Counted from the stretch's first letter, positions 22,950-35,900 are shown. The stretch: 64,000 nt of DNA from Larix kaempferi (GCA_027924585.1 BSBM01000753.1:24680001-24744000); one strand, 5' to 3'. Translations and numbers: made by a program. Notes: a model not told the origin generated them from the sequence alone.

Positions 22950-25510
22950 ATAAGGCTCAGACACTTAGACTTTTCGGACCTGCACATGCCTAAACCACCA
23001 TGAAGATTCACGATGTTAAATCCTACAAGAACTTAGAACATAAACCTGGATAGAATTGCTGTATGAACAACAGCAAACTTCAGCCTCTTTTACCTACATG
23101 AACACAAATTGGAACACCATTAGAAAATCTGGATATGTTAGAAAACTACATGTGTATACATATGTGTTTGTATTTCAAAATAGATACATATTTGAAATAT
23201 ATTTAGAAATAAAAATAACATGAGTGAGCAGTATTTTTTTATTATCATAGTACAACTTGTGTTAAAATTAATAACTAACCGAGGAAATTTAGAAGTGATA
23301 AATTTCTGTAAAGTTTGTGCAACCGAAAATCAAGGAGCCTAAATATTTAGGTAGCAAGAAATTTAAGACAGAAAATCTATAATTTAAATAATGCTGATAT
23401 ATTTTTAAAATATAGGATTTTATGCTCATATTTTAAACTAGCCTTATTTAAATAAGCTTAAGAGCTATCAAAATATATATACTACATAGTTGAAAGAATA
23501 TATATATACATTTACACTGTAAAATACAATGAAAACTATCACAAAAATTTGATGGCTAACTGAGCGATGGGAATCCATAAACAAAAAGAAGAAATTTAAA
23601 TTTTAAATTACAAAAAAAACAAAAGATATTTATATTGAAATCGATAGTTGCTGCCCAACCATGATTGCTGGATGAAATGGCTAGATGAATAACCTGAAAT
23701 GCTATGATCCATCGACTTGCCTAAATAAAAATGAATTTTTTTAACCCGACCATCATGCTCCAAACCCTGATAAACGAGGTTTATATATATATATAAAATA
23801 TATAAAAAGAAGCATCTGATAAACTCTTGAAGATTGACAGACAGACGAACCAAAAAAAAAAAAATATAATGAGCAAGTTCGCTCAGTTTAAAATAATCAT
23901 AGATTTAGAGACACTATCCGAAGATCGATTTAGTTACCAAGTCGGAAATAATGTGAGCAGGACTAACCACAGTGCAGTAGATGCTAACCTTGGAGGTGGT
24001 TGCCATGTTTTTGGCAGCCCCTGCTAGCCATATGCTCCAGGTTTGCTTGGCTTTCGACTTCCAAGTATAGGGTTGGTGCCGAAGCCACAGGCAATAGAAA
24101 TGATGACATTAGAAGACTCATAGAAATCATTCTAAAAGTTAAGAAGAAGAATTCAATTCTCGTAGGGGAGAAGAGCCTGAAGCTGTATTGAAAAAAAAAG
24201 GGTCTCAACGTAATTGAACTAAGAACTCCATACAACAAACATAAATACAAAAAAAAAAACTATCACCCTGGGGATTCATGCTGAAGACTCTAAGAAAATC
24301 CTCAATACAACCAGCATAAATAAGAGAGGAGCATATATTCCCATAGAGAACGCAGTAGAATCGAGGCAGCTGATGCAAATGCAAAGAGAAGACGAACTCG
24401 GTTGTTGGCCCTGGAGGACTGGGTAGAGGTGACCTTTAATTCTTAAATAACTGTATCTAACTCTGACATCTAACAAATATTAATATAGTTAGATATTATC
24501 TATAGTTATATGTTATATTTCTTAAATAACTATATCTAACTATGGCTAATGACCTAATTTATTTTAGGCTATTTTATACTTCATATTGATTTCTCAGCCT
24601 CTATGTAAAACTTGTATTTGGTTTGAAAGGAAACATAATATATATATATATATTTTTATATGACCAGCAAATACTCAACATGCAACCAACCTAAATACCA
24701 TACCTATTACAGTTGTAAATTGGATATAGGAAAAAAAAAAAAATAGAAATAGAAACAGAAACGAAACTCAACGCTTAGCTTGAGTGCATCAAGAGGTGGA
24801 TGGGCAATGTTCAAACCATTTTGTACTTCTAAAATATGTAGAGCAATAAAAAGAAATAAACCAAAATTCAATATGTTGATTATGATCCCCAAATTTAAAA
24901 TAATGGCATATTTGATGCATTTCAATACGGATTTTTTTTTTAGACATTAAAATAACTGCAAAACTTGGAAAGCATAAGAAACAAGGGAGAACCTTAGAAA
25001 CAATCTTGGAGTTGGTTTGGGAAAATAGGTAGAGGATACAAGTCCCAATATTTCTCCGTAGAAGGATGATATACTTGACAATGTAGGTATGTTTCACACG
25101 TGGCAATCCCAATCGGCCACTCGGCCAACAACACAGAAAAAAAAAAGGTGGGGGGGAAGGGAATTTGGAAGGCAAGGACATCGTTGGATTAGCAGTGAAC
25201 TACAACAGCCAACTCATACAATCCTTCCAAAGGTGGAAGTTGGAACCACAAAGGGGTTTCAGAGCTTCATTTGTTTTCAAGATGAGGGGGAAGGCGCTAG
25301 AACAACATCCCGTACACATAATTATATTTTGACATATTCTGTCAAATATATCTGCCCTGCAAAGATTACAATCGGTTTAGGGTTTAGTCGTTCAGGAATT
25401 GAGAACACAGCGACTCCCAACTAAAAGAGGCGAATGCATAAATGACATTTAGAGTAAAAGAGGTGAATCCATAAATGACTTTTAGATCTCATCATAGAAA
25501 ATGACATGAC
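22950..25510 (+). other. LARD internal region, non-coding
   Basis: About 2.56 kb, mostly AT-rich, with no gag or pol motif on either strand. Short GC-richer blocks at about 23950-24200, 24340-24440 and 25090-25440 stand out. The last contains GGTTTAGGGTTTAG (a telo-box, AAACCCTA, on the minus strand), an element of many plant promoters. A TA repeat lies at about 24637-24655. A motif TTCTTAAATAACT(G/A)TATCTAACT occurs twice near 24436 and 24517. Function is unknown. Packaging sequence or captured host DNA are both possible. Confidence 0.6.
25422..25487 (+). repeat. 33-bp tandem pair near LARD 3' LTR
   Basis: Two adjoining 33-bp units starting TAAAAGAGGCGAATGCATAA (25422) and TAAAAGAGGTGAATCCATAA (25455). 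They are purine-biased and lie just ahead of the 3' LTR, so one may overlap the second-strand priming site. Confidence 0.6.
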
Positions 25511-28283
25511 AAGCATGCCCCATATTTTGCTTAGGCATATTTATCAATTAGACACACTATACTTTATTTTCTTATATTCGATTGAACTCACCTCGATTGA
25601 TTAAACTATATTATGACATGATGGACCTGATTATATGATGTTACTATGTTTTATGAGTTCACTATGTTTATGATGTTACTATGTTATGCGGTTACAATGT
25701 CCTGATTATCATATGATTTCTTTATTTTACGATTACAGTATATGTTTATATGTTTTCATTAAAAAGATATGAAATATATGATGCGGTACGTGTATAGCAT
25801 CTTATGATATGATTTTTCGAAGTGTTATATGTCATATGCATCTACGATGAACTAAAAATGTTACATGAAATAAATTGATGTGATAATATGGATCAATTGG
25901 CGATCGATGCGAATGCTTTCTATAAAATTGTATTTTGCGAAAACTAACCTACATGACACAAGGGCTATGGGATAGCCAGTTACTTGATCTGATATATGGG
26001 ATAAAAACTTGTTCGTACAGTAAACCTTAGTAGTCAAATTTGATGATACGATGACACAAAATGATAATCTCAATAGCAGTAAAGTATGAGTTGATAAGGG
26101 CATAGGCCCAGTATGTTTAGAGGGATGGATGTGTTTCCCACCCTATGTTTCCATGATACCCAAGGTCGTGGGAGGGTCGTGCTGAGACACGCTCCCCATG
26201 TTGTTGTGATCACGATGGTCGGATGCCTGCTAGGGGAGGATAGGTCCACTGTTTAGCTGACGCTATCGCTCTCAGGTTCTATGTGGTCATGTTGGTGAGT
26301 CCAACATCCACTTTTGTACTAGCAGAGGAAGGATAGGGAGGATGTAGGACATAGGTTAGGATGGGAGGATATGTTAGTTAGTACTATTGAGGGTTGGGTA
26401 TTCTTTGATTCGGAGTTAGTGGTAGTAGGTACCCTTCCTTGTACATGACTAATTAAACTAATGTAAACATAAAGGTAATGATGTGAAATCATAAAGAATT
26501 AACTGTTAAATAACTGAGGATGTTAAAGTAATTGTACTATACATATTATGCTTTTTCTTCTACATGGGGGTAAATACTATTATTAGTTAGCAGGTATGCC
26601 GCCGGGTGGGGTTTGTCTATGGTACATTTCTAATCTGTGCATACGCTCGCCACACATGCACACTTTGCACATGTACACTAGTATTGATATACAAACACTT
26701 AACATACTCAATAAGTGTATAAGTTGTCATAAGTAAATATGTTAATTTTGCATTAACCGGATTCAGATAACAAATATAAAGTTATTTAATGTGTAAAACA
26801 AGTCAATTAAGCTATGTATTAACTATAGGTAAACATTGTAATAAACAATTGAGACAAGTGTCATCAGTTAGCATTGTCATATGAGGAATGTTGTGAATAA
26901 GGTAATGGTACTATCTAATTAATTAGTAAAATGGTTTAATCCCTTAAGGGTGCTTTGTTTATAAGAATGAGGATACTATGTTGATGTTAGGGTACTCATG
27001 TGATAAACAAATGATTTAAAAACATTGTTATTAATTCACAATTTATTATTGCTTCATGGTGATTTAATTAATAGTATTACTTAATTAATGTTATTCTAAT
27101 AATATGAATATCCCTGCCGTAACAATTACATTATAATTTAAAATACTAATTAATAATTATTAAGTGTGTGATTATTTCCATTTCAAAGATTAGACATAAT
27201 AGGATGATAAATCTTGAATGGATGTGATGTGATGTGATGGAACGTGTTTTAAATACTATTATTTATTCAATATGAGTCTTAGAGTTTAAGTTACAAGATA
27301 AGTTATCTTGTCTGATTAGTAAACCATCAAGACATACCTTATCCCAAACTGAAAAGTCAACTAGAATATATATTATTTTATTATTTTATTCCAAAAACAC
27401 TAAGTGCTAATATGGTGAATAAATGGACAATTATTAAAATAGATCTTGAATAGAGAACCCTTAGGTAATATATCCTACCATAATAAATACTTACCATCAA
27501 ACAATTAAAGTGCAATAAATTTACATTGAGTATATTTAATTGTTTGGTGCATTGAGTGTGAAAAAAATATATTTTAATAATTTAACTTGTATGAATGAAC
27601 TAAGTGAGGGTATTAAATGCTTGAGGAGCTCGAGAGAAGGAAATGGGGGGCAGTGGAGTAGGCCCAAAGTTTTCTCGAGGAAGGAAATCTATATAGAGAA
27701 TAGTGGAAGGGAGAAAGGGGGTTGGATTTTTGGGAGATGATGGGGAGGAAATTTGAAGGTAGAAGAAAAGAAAAGAGATCTAAGAGAAGAAAGGAGGGAT
27801 ATCACAAAAGTACTTCTCTCAAGATGTACTACTCTCGGGATTATCAGTTTGTGAGCTCAGGGGCTTGGAAATCCTTTGATTTCCAAGGGCCAGCAAGATA
27901 ATAGCTGGTCGGTAGGGTGGACACATCATCTTGGCTGGCTAAGGGATCTACTAGCATCAGCATCAGGTAATTTCCTTGTTATTTATTTTATTTGATTATT
28001 ATGCTAAAACATACTCTGAAACATAGATATACCTTGTTATCTATTTGATTATTATGCTGAAACACATTTTTTTTATGCTAAAACGAGTAGAAGGAAAATC
28101 TTGATATGTTAGTTTATTTTATATATGTATGTCGGATTGTGAAAGACCAAATAGTATACTAAATTTCACTTGAAAGCATAAAATGTTATTAAAAATTTAT
28201 TGAACTAGGTCAGAATAAGATTAATAAATAGAAAAGTAACATAGAAAATGACTTAGGGCTTTTTTGAAAAACAGAGCGCTACA
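25511..28283 (+). repeat. LARD 3' LTR
   Basis: About 2.77 kb, collinear with 20307-22935. The first four bases differ from the other LTR (AAGC against TGTA before ATGCCCC), and the end AACAGAGCGCTACA is identical. It holds an additional block of about 150 bp (around 27630-27800, purine-rich with GGGGGAGAAAGG-like text) that is missing in the left LTR. CTAAA follows at 28284. Confidence 0.88.
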
Positions 28284-28288
28284 CTAAA

Positions 28289-29656
28289 TAGACGAACCAA
28301 ATGAAATAAATCCATAATTAAAGGATCAGACCTAATAAGTATCCACACACAACACAATAACATGTTTTAAATAGAGCACATGGATGTAGCATTCCATTTT
28401 TACGAAAATAGAGATTTCAACCCACAACTAGTTATCAATTTTCACTGTAATGTACCTAGTTTCCAATTTAACTTTCCAAATTCCAAATAAAGAGAAATAT
28501 ATGACTACTATAGCTCATGGAACGCATATCAAGGGTAAACTACATTCATATGGCGCTATATTTATTCCCATATACAATCCATTAAATAATTCACAAAAGC
28601 AGCTAATTTTACTGATGAATTGACTCGTAATTCTAGGAATCGCTAGAATAATTAAATCCATGGTCCATACAATCATTCAAATTCCATTCCATCTATAAAT
28701 AAAATGTTTTATCATTCATAATATATTTATATCTAATTCTAACATTTCTTCAAACACTTCATATGCAAAGTTACAAATCTACTCAAAACAATTCCATTGA
28801 AGGAGTTAGAAAATGGAAATTGATCAAGAATTTCGGTAGACATTTCCAAAACACTATTAAGAATATTTCCCCTCACATTCTTACACACATTTCAAGTTTA
28901 ATTATCATACATAATCATAAAAATAACACTCGGGCATTTTTTCAAACACTTCATGTGCCAAGTCTCCAAACTATGCAAAACAATCCAATAGAAGAACTAG
29001 TTTTCAAATAAAAGGTAGAAGCATCAAAGAGAAGTGTCTTAAACCATTGTGAGGATGTTGTAACATAAAAATAGTAATAATATAATGAAAATGGGAAGAA
29101 ATATTAGTTCTATAGCAGAGGTAGCCAACACAAGCAAATCAAATTCCTTCGTGAGCAATTTGAATTGGGAGAGAGAGGGACACAAGCATGAGATTTACAT
29201 TCCTAGAATAGTAAACTAGAGTTACACATTAGGTGGATACACCAAGAGACACACTAATCCAACTCAAAAAGGAGCACTAGGTGAGAGAGGGACTCCAATC
29301 CTCAAATAAAAAAAGAATCTTAGGGTAAATAAAACCAGGGAATGACATAACACATCAGGGTGCATAACCAAGTGGATCCATCAATTACATATTAAGAAGG
29401 GTGTACAACATCAACATAGGCTCAACACACATAGGTAAACACTTTTCCACAACCCCTTGCTCGTAACATCATGGTTGCTCATACTCTCTTTCATGGAATC
29501 GATCGTCCAGTTGTTTTCATTTTATTAATTATTTTATAATTTCAACATAATAAAAATAATAATAATGCACAAACCATAGTGCAAGAACCTTGTGCCACTA
29601 TGTCCAACATAACAACAACAATAATATGTCCAAGGGATAAACCAGAGGGTATTACA
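28289..29656 (-). repeat. Family A middle LTR, right segment
   Basis: It continues the A LTR after LARD (GAACCAAATGAAATAAATCC, matched at 47315) and ends GTATTACA. Compared with the right LTR it lacks about 760 bp (the counterpart of roughly 48120-48900). The border with A2 is the reverse-complement purine tract TCCCTCCACCCTT at 29657-29669. Confidence 0.82.
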
Positions 29657-29669
29657 TCCCTCCACCCTT
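29657..29669 (-). other. A2 polypurine tract
   Basis: The minus strand reads AAGGGTGGAGGGA directly before the LTR start TGTAATACC. This is where plus-strand DNA synthesis is primed in LTR elements. Confidence 0.7.
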
Positions 29670-29715
29670 AAACCATGCATCGTCCTCTATGTAGACACAT
29701 ACATGCCGCAAAATC

Positions 29716-29795
29716 TCAAAAAAGATGAGGGTATGCCTCCCTCATCACATCTTCCAAGTCCCAAGTCGCATCCTTAGGAGTATAGTGGCTCCAAT
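29716..29795 (-). pseudogene. A2 chromodomain, distal part
   Basis: The minus strand reads WSHYTPKDATWDLEDVMREA then YPHLF and TGA at 29716-29718. It is the C-terminal part of the A2 chromodomain, separated from 41686-41782 by element T. Without T and one target copy, the frame runs on with no shift. Trp and the acidic positions of the fold are kept. Confidence 0.8.
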
Positions 29796-29800
29796 GAATC

Positions 29801-30586
29801 TGTTGACTCAAACCCGGTCAATAGGGGTTCCACTCACTTTCGACACACTGACCATCGCAATCTCCCTAAGCACTAGCCCAGACAGGTTTTACCTCGTCCA
29901 GCAACACCTGGGGATTAGATGAGGTATCAACCGAGATGTTCAAGGGAGAATTGATGGAACCATGTTTTCACCAAATGAAGGAGGATGTTTCGGCTCAATT
30001 ACACAACTTGTTTCAACATTTCAGAAATAGATCTATGTATTTAACTTCAACATCAATCATATTCATATCATCATTCAATAGAAACATTCATCATCGCAAT
30101 AAATATAATAGTACAACATTAATTGCAGCAAGAAAACATAGCATCATTCATATATCGCAACATGCATTACAACAGAAGAAACACAGGGATTCTACAAAAC
30201 AACTCTGTCATATCATATTAACTCCGCAAAAACCCAGATGCAACGTCTCCGCAAAATACAGATCTCGCAGATATCTCTTGATCTCAGATACACAACCAAA
30301 CAACCACCTAATCCCAGATGCCTCAACACATATAACTCTATGACTATATAGAGGCTTCCGCTTGTACATTGCTTGTCCACTTACTAACAAATTCCTAACC
30401 AACACTTCGGGCAAATGACCCAAAAGCTAACTAACATGGTCCAAATGACCCAAAAACCTGCATACCGCGGTACAATTGACCCAAAAATACAAAAAATAAT
30501 ATCATTTGCACTCATCTTTCTTCCTTCCGTGGTATCACAGCACTTACGGTGCTGCAATAATGACCCTTCCTAACCACCTACCAACA
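29801..30586 (-). repeat. Element T 3' LTR
   Basis: 786 bp, TGTTGACTCAAACCCGG at the left and CTACCAACA at the right. The motif CAAATGACCCAAAA recurs about every 30 bases (three times near 30412-30490). It differs from the other LTR at roughly one base in ten by eye, mostly transitions. Confidence 0.9.
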
Positions 30587-30600
30587 AGCCCCCAACACAA
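30587..30600 (-). other. Element T polypurine tract
   Basis: The minus strand reads GTTGGGGGCT immediately before the LTR start TGTTGGTAGG. The G-run with flanking TT/CT is typical of Athila/Tat tracts. It confirms minus orientation. Confidence 0.7.
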
Positions 30601-30849
30601 TATTGTGGTTCTCCCTTGAGCCACGTCAGTAGGACATGGTGTACTCCGTGGTCTTGACCTAGAAATCCTTGTACTGCTAACCGACTATTGTCACCTACTC
30701 CTTTGCCGCCATAGCCACCGCCTGATTGTCGATGACGTTCTAGGTAGATGGATGCACGGTTAGCTTCGCCGTAACTTCTTGACGACCTTCCTGTACCGCG
30801 TGGAGGACTTCACCAGCTTTTGTCATGAACTAACCACCAACTCCCTGTA

Positions 30850-33534
30850 ACTCCTCCAACTGCACAGCGTGCTTCTTCTATCACTCGTCGGCCTTGGTGA
30901 CACACTGCTGCAACACTTTGAGATCCACAGACTTGGAAACCTATTTCATTGGTAGCATCATTTCCATCGCCATCTTCATTGTCACCAACTGCCCCTCCGC
31001 CTCTTGCTGAAACTTGGTCAATTGTTCAATCTGCTCATCCTGAACAATTCGGACCCAAAAATGCATGGTGTCGGCTGTGAGTTTCGTTGCTGCCTTTTCT
31101 AGCTCCTCCATATGTGTTGCGACTCCTTAATGGCCTGTTTACGGTCGTCCATCTACTCATGGGGTGTACTAGGGTCCACCAGGGCTGTTAACTCTTGATT
31201 TTCGTGCAACAACTGGGCAATGACAGCCCCAAGTCACTGCACGTGTTGAATCACATCCAAATCTACAGTGGGCTTCGGCATATGGTGACAAGCCTCAGCA
31301 ATGGCCGTCTCTATCCACACATTTTGATCCCACAAGTTGGACTTCTCCACAATAAGGCGATCTTGTTCCTGCTTCAATTATTCAATCACGCGAGCCTTCT
31401 CCACTCATTCTTTCTTGATTTATTCTTCCAACTCGTCCACATCCTGCCGCGCTGTAGCATCCCTCCCTGTTAACTCCGCGACCACTTCATTTGCTGCTGC
31501 CTCGCTTTCCTACAAGCGCCGACACTTACCGTTGATCTCGTGCATCCTGTCCGCCATCTCCCTGCTGGAAACCACCTGCATAGTTGTCAATTCCTTCGCT
31601 AGCAGCGCATTGACATTGATAGTAAATTTTCCTAACTGCTACAACAAAGATTTCAAAGCCTCGTCGTCAGTCACAATCATAGTTGGGGGAATATCAACAT
31701 TCCTGACCCACAGCTCAGTGTTGATTATGTCAACTGGTTGCACCGATGCTTCTTTCAGTTCCTTCTTCACCACCATATCGCACATCGAATCCAGACAGGC
31801 AGTGAGCGCATGGAAACCTTCATCTTCCTTACCCATCATTATTTTAGCCGCTACGGTGGATGCATTAGTGATTTCTAGTATTAGTCGACCCAACTGCGCC
31901 TCTGACGACAAGGGCATCCCACTGATTGTCCCATGATCCTGGTGCCCTTTTGTTCTACCTTCTTCAACCTAATGCTCATCCTCCGAAGGGGTCGGTGATG
32001 ATTCCTCATCAAACATCTGACGCGGTTCATCCATAACTGGCATATCAAATAGTATCCCCGTAGACTCCTCCTCCTGAATAGTTGGTTCACGCCATTCGAT
32101 CGACCAGTCGTCCATGATCGCATCCAAGTCTTCATCTATTGTCTTATAGGCGGTCTACAACCACTGCCTATACTTATCATGGCGCGCTTTCATGTATATG
32201 TTGTGTGGTCTAATCATGAACCGGAAAATCCCCTTATACTTCTCAACCATGGCCTGAGTCAACCACGGAATCCACTCAGCAGCTACCTGCAGCACTTCCC
32301 AATAAAACCAGAACTGTGTGGCACAATCTCTGACCCACTCTAGTTCCTGCACCCACCACAAGTTTTGGTAGCGTGCTCCCTTGCGTTCCTCTACCCCATC
32401 CATGTCCATTCCTTGATAATTGTCGGGTTCCATCCAGGCGACTAATGAGACCAATATCAGTAGCCAACTATAAGTGAACGACTGATTTCTGGCTTGGGCT
32501 GCGAGAGCATCCTTCGTTAACTGGTTAAGTAAAAACAGGGACCAACTCATCTTCATGCCTACCACACATAGCTCTGCGTAGGAGACAACCCCGGAATTGC
32601 CTTGATTGGGTCGAGCATTCCGCAGGATTTTGGTAGCCAAGATGCGTGCCCCAATCTTGAATGTGGGCTCATTGATAGTGTCCAAGTGGTAAGCCTGTCC
32701 ATCTTTCTACATTTTATACCACTTCCGCAACCTTGCTGCAAGTGCTATGTCATTGTTCTTTCCTTGAAAGTTTTGTGATGGGTCGAACCCATCCTTCGGC
32801 AAGCCCGTGATCTCAGAAATCAGGTCTACTGTCCAATGACCTACTGGTCCAACCATAGCACCCCGCCATGAAAACAAGCCAGCAACGGTTTGATGCAGGC
32901 ATTGGCTTCCGTCAATCTCCCAAAATGTGGCATGTAGATCAACCCCAACAAACCAAACTTCTCCAAGACGTGCTCCCATTCAAATGGAATGAATGGCGCC
33001 GGACTGGTCTCCCCTAGTGCTCATGGATGAAAGGGTCCATCATAACATCTTCTAGCGCCAGTAGGTCATGATCATCGTACTGCAGCTACATCAATGCCAG
33101 TACGATGTTGGCGATACAACTCATCCCTGGAGGTATTGCCGACATCCATATTTGATATTGATGGTTCTTTGTGATCTTCCTTGGCACGAAACACCTGCAC
33201 GAACTATGGATTTCACAACTCCCGAGCTCGATGGGATCTCCGTAGCGACACCTTCCAGCACTTGGGCAGTAGAACGGGTGAGCTACTTCTCGAACTGGTT
33301 GGAGCTAAGCTGCATCCCTCCTCTCTTCTGTCGGACCACAGAAGACGATCCCACCAGCATGTTGGCAACTTCATCCACTAAATTGACCTCTTCCTCAATA
33401 GGAGCAGGGATGAGAGGTGACTCAGCTTCACTGGAAATCTCCACCATCTCCGGCTCACTCGGCATGCCGCGCTCTATTCCTGTAATGCCAACAAAGGGCT
33501 TAGCCGCACCCAACCAAGAAATTTCCCAACACAC
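30850..33534 (-). pseudogene. Element T extra reading frame downstream of integrase
   Basis: A long minus-strand coding relic of about 2.7 kb between integrase and the polypurine tract. Open stretches are 33534-33283 (acidic, Ser/Pro-rich start), 32979-32707 (VWFVGVDLHATFWEIDGSQC and SWRGAMVGPVGHWTVDLISE), 32685-32155 (176 codons; SFTYSWLLILVSLVAWMEPD, then Trp-rich text) and 31917-31639. The C-terminal part is Ala/Glu-rich and predicted helical (SEAAANEVVAELTGRDA, about 31510-31460). It has no clear signal peptide or transmembrane pair, so it does not look like an envelope protein despite its envelope-like position. I do not know its function. Stops are mostly TAG. Confidence 0.7.
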
Positions 33535-33999
33535 TTCAACTTCTCTCTACAACACAATATCAACCTTGCACAATTCCTTAACTTGCAACTGAACTCACTG
33601 CTGCCTTTTGACCAACTTCAGCCTGTTTTTATAGCGCCCAACCAAATCCCTCGTAATCATAACTAAATCCTGCATTAACTCAGACTAAATCCTGTATTAA
33701 TGACCCAAATATGTCGTCGATCCTGTCATCCAATCGGCCGGATATGCCATTAATTCTCATCATTCAAACGAGCGATGTTAATTAATTATCTTAACTTTTG
33801 GCATTTATTGTTGATTTGACCCAGTCGCGACCCTGCCATTTTCGCGGCGTGCTCCTAACTTGCGGCACAAGCCTCCCTGCTTACGCATTTTGTTCCTGTC
33901 TGTGTGCCATCCTACCACCGAGAAACCTATATTTATTTTTTTTCCGATGCGACTCAAGCATTGCACTGCTCTGAGCCCGACCTGTAGGGATTCAACCTA

Positions 34000-35332
34000 C
34001 TACCATTGATCAACTTGGGAAGCATTGCTGTATCTAATTGTTGCAACTGTACTATGCCTCCTGAAGTAATGTGACTAATGCGATATGGACCAAGCCAATG
34101 CATCTACAATTTTCCTTGATGTTTCATAAAGTTTTTGTCATACAACAACACCAAGTCACCTTGCTGAAATTGTTTTTTTTTATATGGCGATCATGCCAAG
34201 CCTTCTGGCGATCCTTCTCCACACTCTGGTGGAATCCAACAATAAAGCGATCTTCTTCCAACTATACTAAATGTGCTAGACGTTCTTCTAATGCCACTGC
34301 AACATCCATACCTGTTGTTGCTGCTATGCGCAGACTCAGAACAATGTACTCCATAGGCATAATCACTTCTTTCCCATACACCAGCTTGAATGGTGTCGGT
34401 CCCATCAAGCTTTTATACATGGTGCGATATGCCCACAAGACTGTTGGGATTTTCAGATCCTAGTCATCGTGGTTTGCATTGCACACCTTTGTCAGTGCAT
34501 GCTCTAATATCTTATTGAAAGCTTCCACCGTGCCATTTTCCTGTGGAAGATACGACGTACTCTTCTTGTGTTGTATCTATAGTTCCTCCATCAATGCGCT
34601 GATGGTGCGATTGAGAAAGTGGTTTCCCTGATCACTCAACAATATCTTGGGGCAACCATGAGTGACAATGTTATCAAACAAGAACTGTGCAGCTATGGCC
34701 GTGGAACAATCAACGACTGGTGCAGCCTCTACCCATCTGGTCAAGTAATCTGTCACCATGATGATGTATCTTGCACCAGTGCGCTTCCCAGGTGGGATGA
34801 TTGGTCCCATGAAATCCACTTCCCATTTGTCAAATGGTTGCAGTGTCAATTGAGGCATCAGCGACATCTCATCCCTCCTAGATGGCTTCCCTGTTCTCGG
34901 ACAAACATTGCAGGACTTCGCATAGTCTGTTGCATCGTTGTGCAGTGTGGGCCACCAAAGCCCCGCTCGAAGCACCTTCCTGGCAGTCGTACGACTTCCA
35001 AAGTGTCCCCCAACTACTCCTGCATGCACTTCTAACAAGATCTGTCCTTGATCATGAGGCAAAACACAATGTCGCAATATCTCATATGCGCCCAATTTGT
35101 ATAACTCGCTTGCAATGAGATGGAAATATGCAGCCTTAACCACCAACTGCTTCTTCTGACTAGTGGTGAACTCTTCGAGTGCGACACATGTCGCCAAAAA
35201 CTGAATGATTTCTTCAAAGTAGCCATCAATGACTTCAAATTTAAAAATCTGCACATCAGGCAACCCATCTTCGATGTTAGTCGGCTCCTCTCCTATTTCA
35301 ATCCGCAATAGGTGATTAGTTCCAGCATTCAA
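34000..35332 (-). pseudogene. Element T integrase, broken
   Basis: Open for 251 codons at 35332-34577. A zinc region has H in EVHAGVVGGHFGSRTTARKV and C in YAKSCNVCPRTGK. The core has D in WEVDFMGPIIPPGKRTGARY and D in KILLSDQGNHFLNRT. After a TAG at about 34575 it resumes with SYLPQENGTVEAFNKILEHA (catalytic E) and VLWAYRTMYKSLMGPTPFKL, the WAYRT block typical of Athila/Tat-type integrases. A Lys/Arg-rich tail runs to about 34000. There is no chromodomain. The core is well conserved, but stops abolish it. Confidence 0.87.
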
Positions 35333-35339
35333 CCGTCAC

Positions 35340-35900
35340 GGCTTCACAATCACTTCAAAATCGAACTCCTGAAAAAGAAGTAGCCAACGACATATCTTCC
35401 CCCCCAACATAGGCTTATTGACCAGGTATTTCAATGCAGAGTGATCTGTGAACATCTTAAAGTGGCCTCCTAATAAGTAGTGTCAAAACTTCTACAGTGC
35501 ATAGACCATTGCCAGGCCTTCCCTCTCTATAGTGGTATAGTTCTGTTTTGCTGATGACAACTTCTGACTTGCGAAAGAAATGGGGTGATCTAGATCCCCT
35601 TCTCCTGGTTGCGCTAGCACCACTCCTAGTGTGATTGATGAGGCATCAACGTGAAAATGGAATTCCTTACTCCAGTCCGAAAATACCAGTATCGATGCTG
35701 AATCCATCTTAGCCTTCAGTGTCCCAAAAATATCTTGACATTTAGGGTTCCACTGGAATATCGCATCTTTCTTCAATAACTTCTCCATAGGGGCTGTGAT
35801 CACTGCATAACCCCTAATGAACTTGCAATAATACCCAGTATGTCCCAACATCAGTCTCAACTGCTTGACATTAGTCGACAGGGTTAAGCTTAGAATGAGC
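35340..35900 (-). pseudogene. Element T RNase H
   Basis: Continuous with RT in one frame down to 35492, then beyond a TAG. FSDWSKEFHFHVDASSITLG carries the first Asp, QNYTTIEREGLAMVYALQKF the Glu, and GHFKMFTDHSALKYLVNKP the next Asp. Only one RNase H domain is visible before integrase. Tat elements usually have a second, archaeal-type one. Confidence 0.82.

Larger units (their letters stand above)
20307..28283 (+). mobile_element. LARD: long-LTR element without coding capacity
   Basis: A 7,977-bp insertion flanked by the 5-bp direct repeat CTAAA (20302-20306 and 28284-28288). It has two LTRs of about 2.63 and 2.77 kb in direct orientation, an initiator-Met primer site two bases after the left LTR, and a 2.57-kb internal region with no gag or pol. 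This is the layout of a large retrotransposon derivative (LARD), which must borrow proteins from an autonomous relative. The primer site gives plus orientation. The LTRs differ by several percent by eye, so the insertion is not recent. It sits in the family A middle LTR, whose text continues across the gap as in the intact right LTR. Confidence 0.9.

Noticed and set aside
23827-25424. Small genes in the LARD internal region
   Set aside because: Frames are short, overlap on both strands, and have no domain or coding-like composition.
30412-30493. CRISPR-like array from spaced repeats in the T LTR
   Set aside because: Only three imperfect 14-bp motifs in an LTR of a plant element; no cas genes and no eukaryotic basis.
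30850-33534. Envelope gene in the downstream frame of element T
   Set aside because: No signal peptide, cleavage site or transmembrane pair is visible; position alone is not enough.
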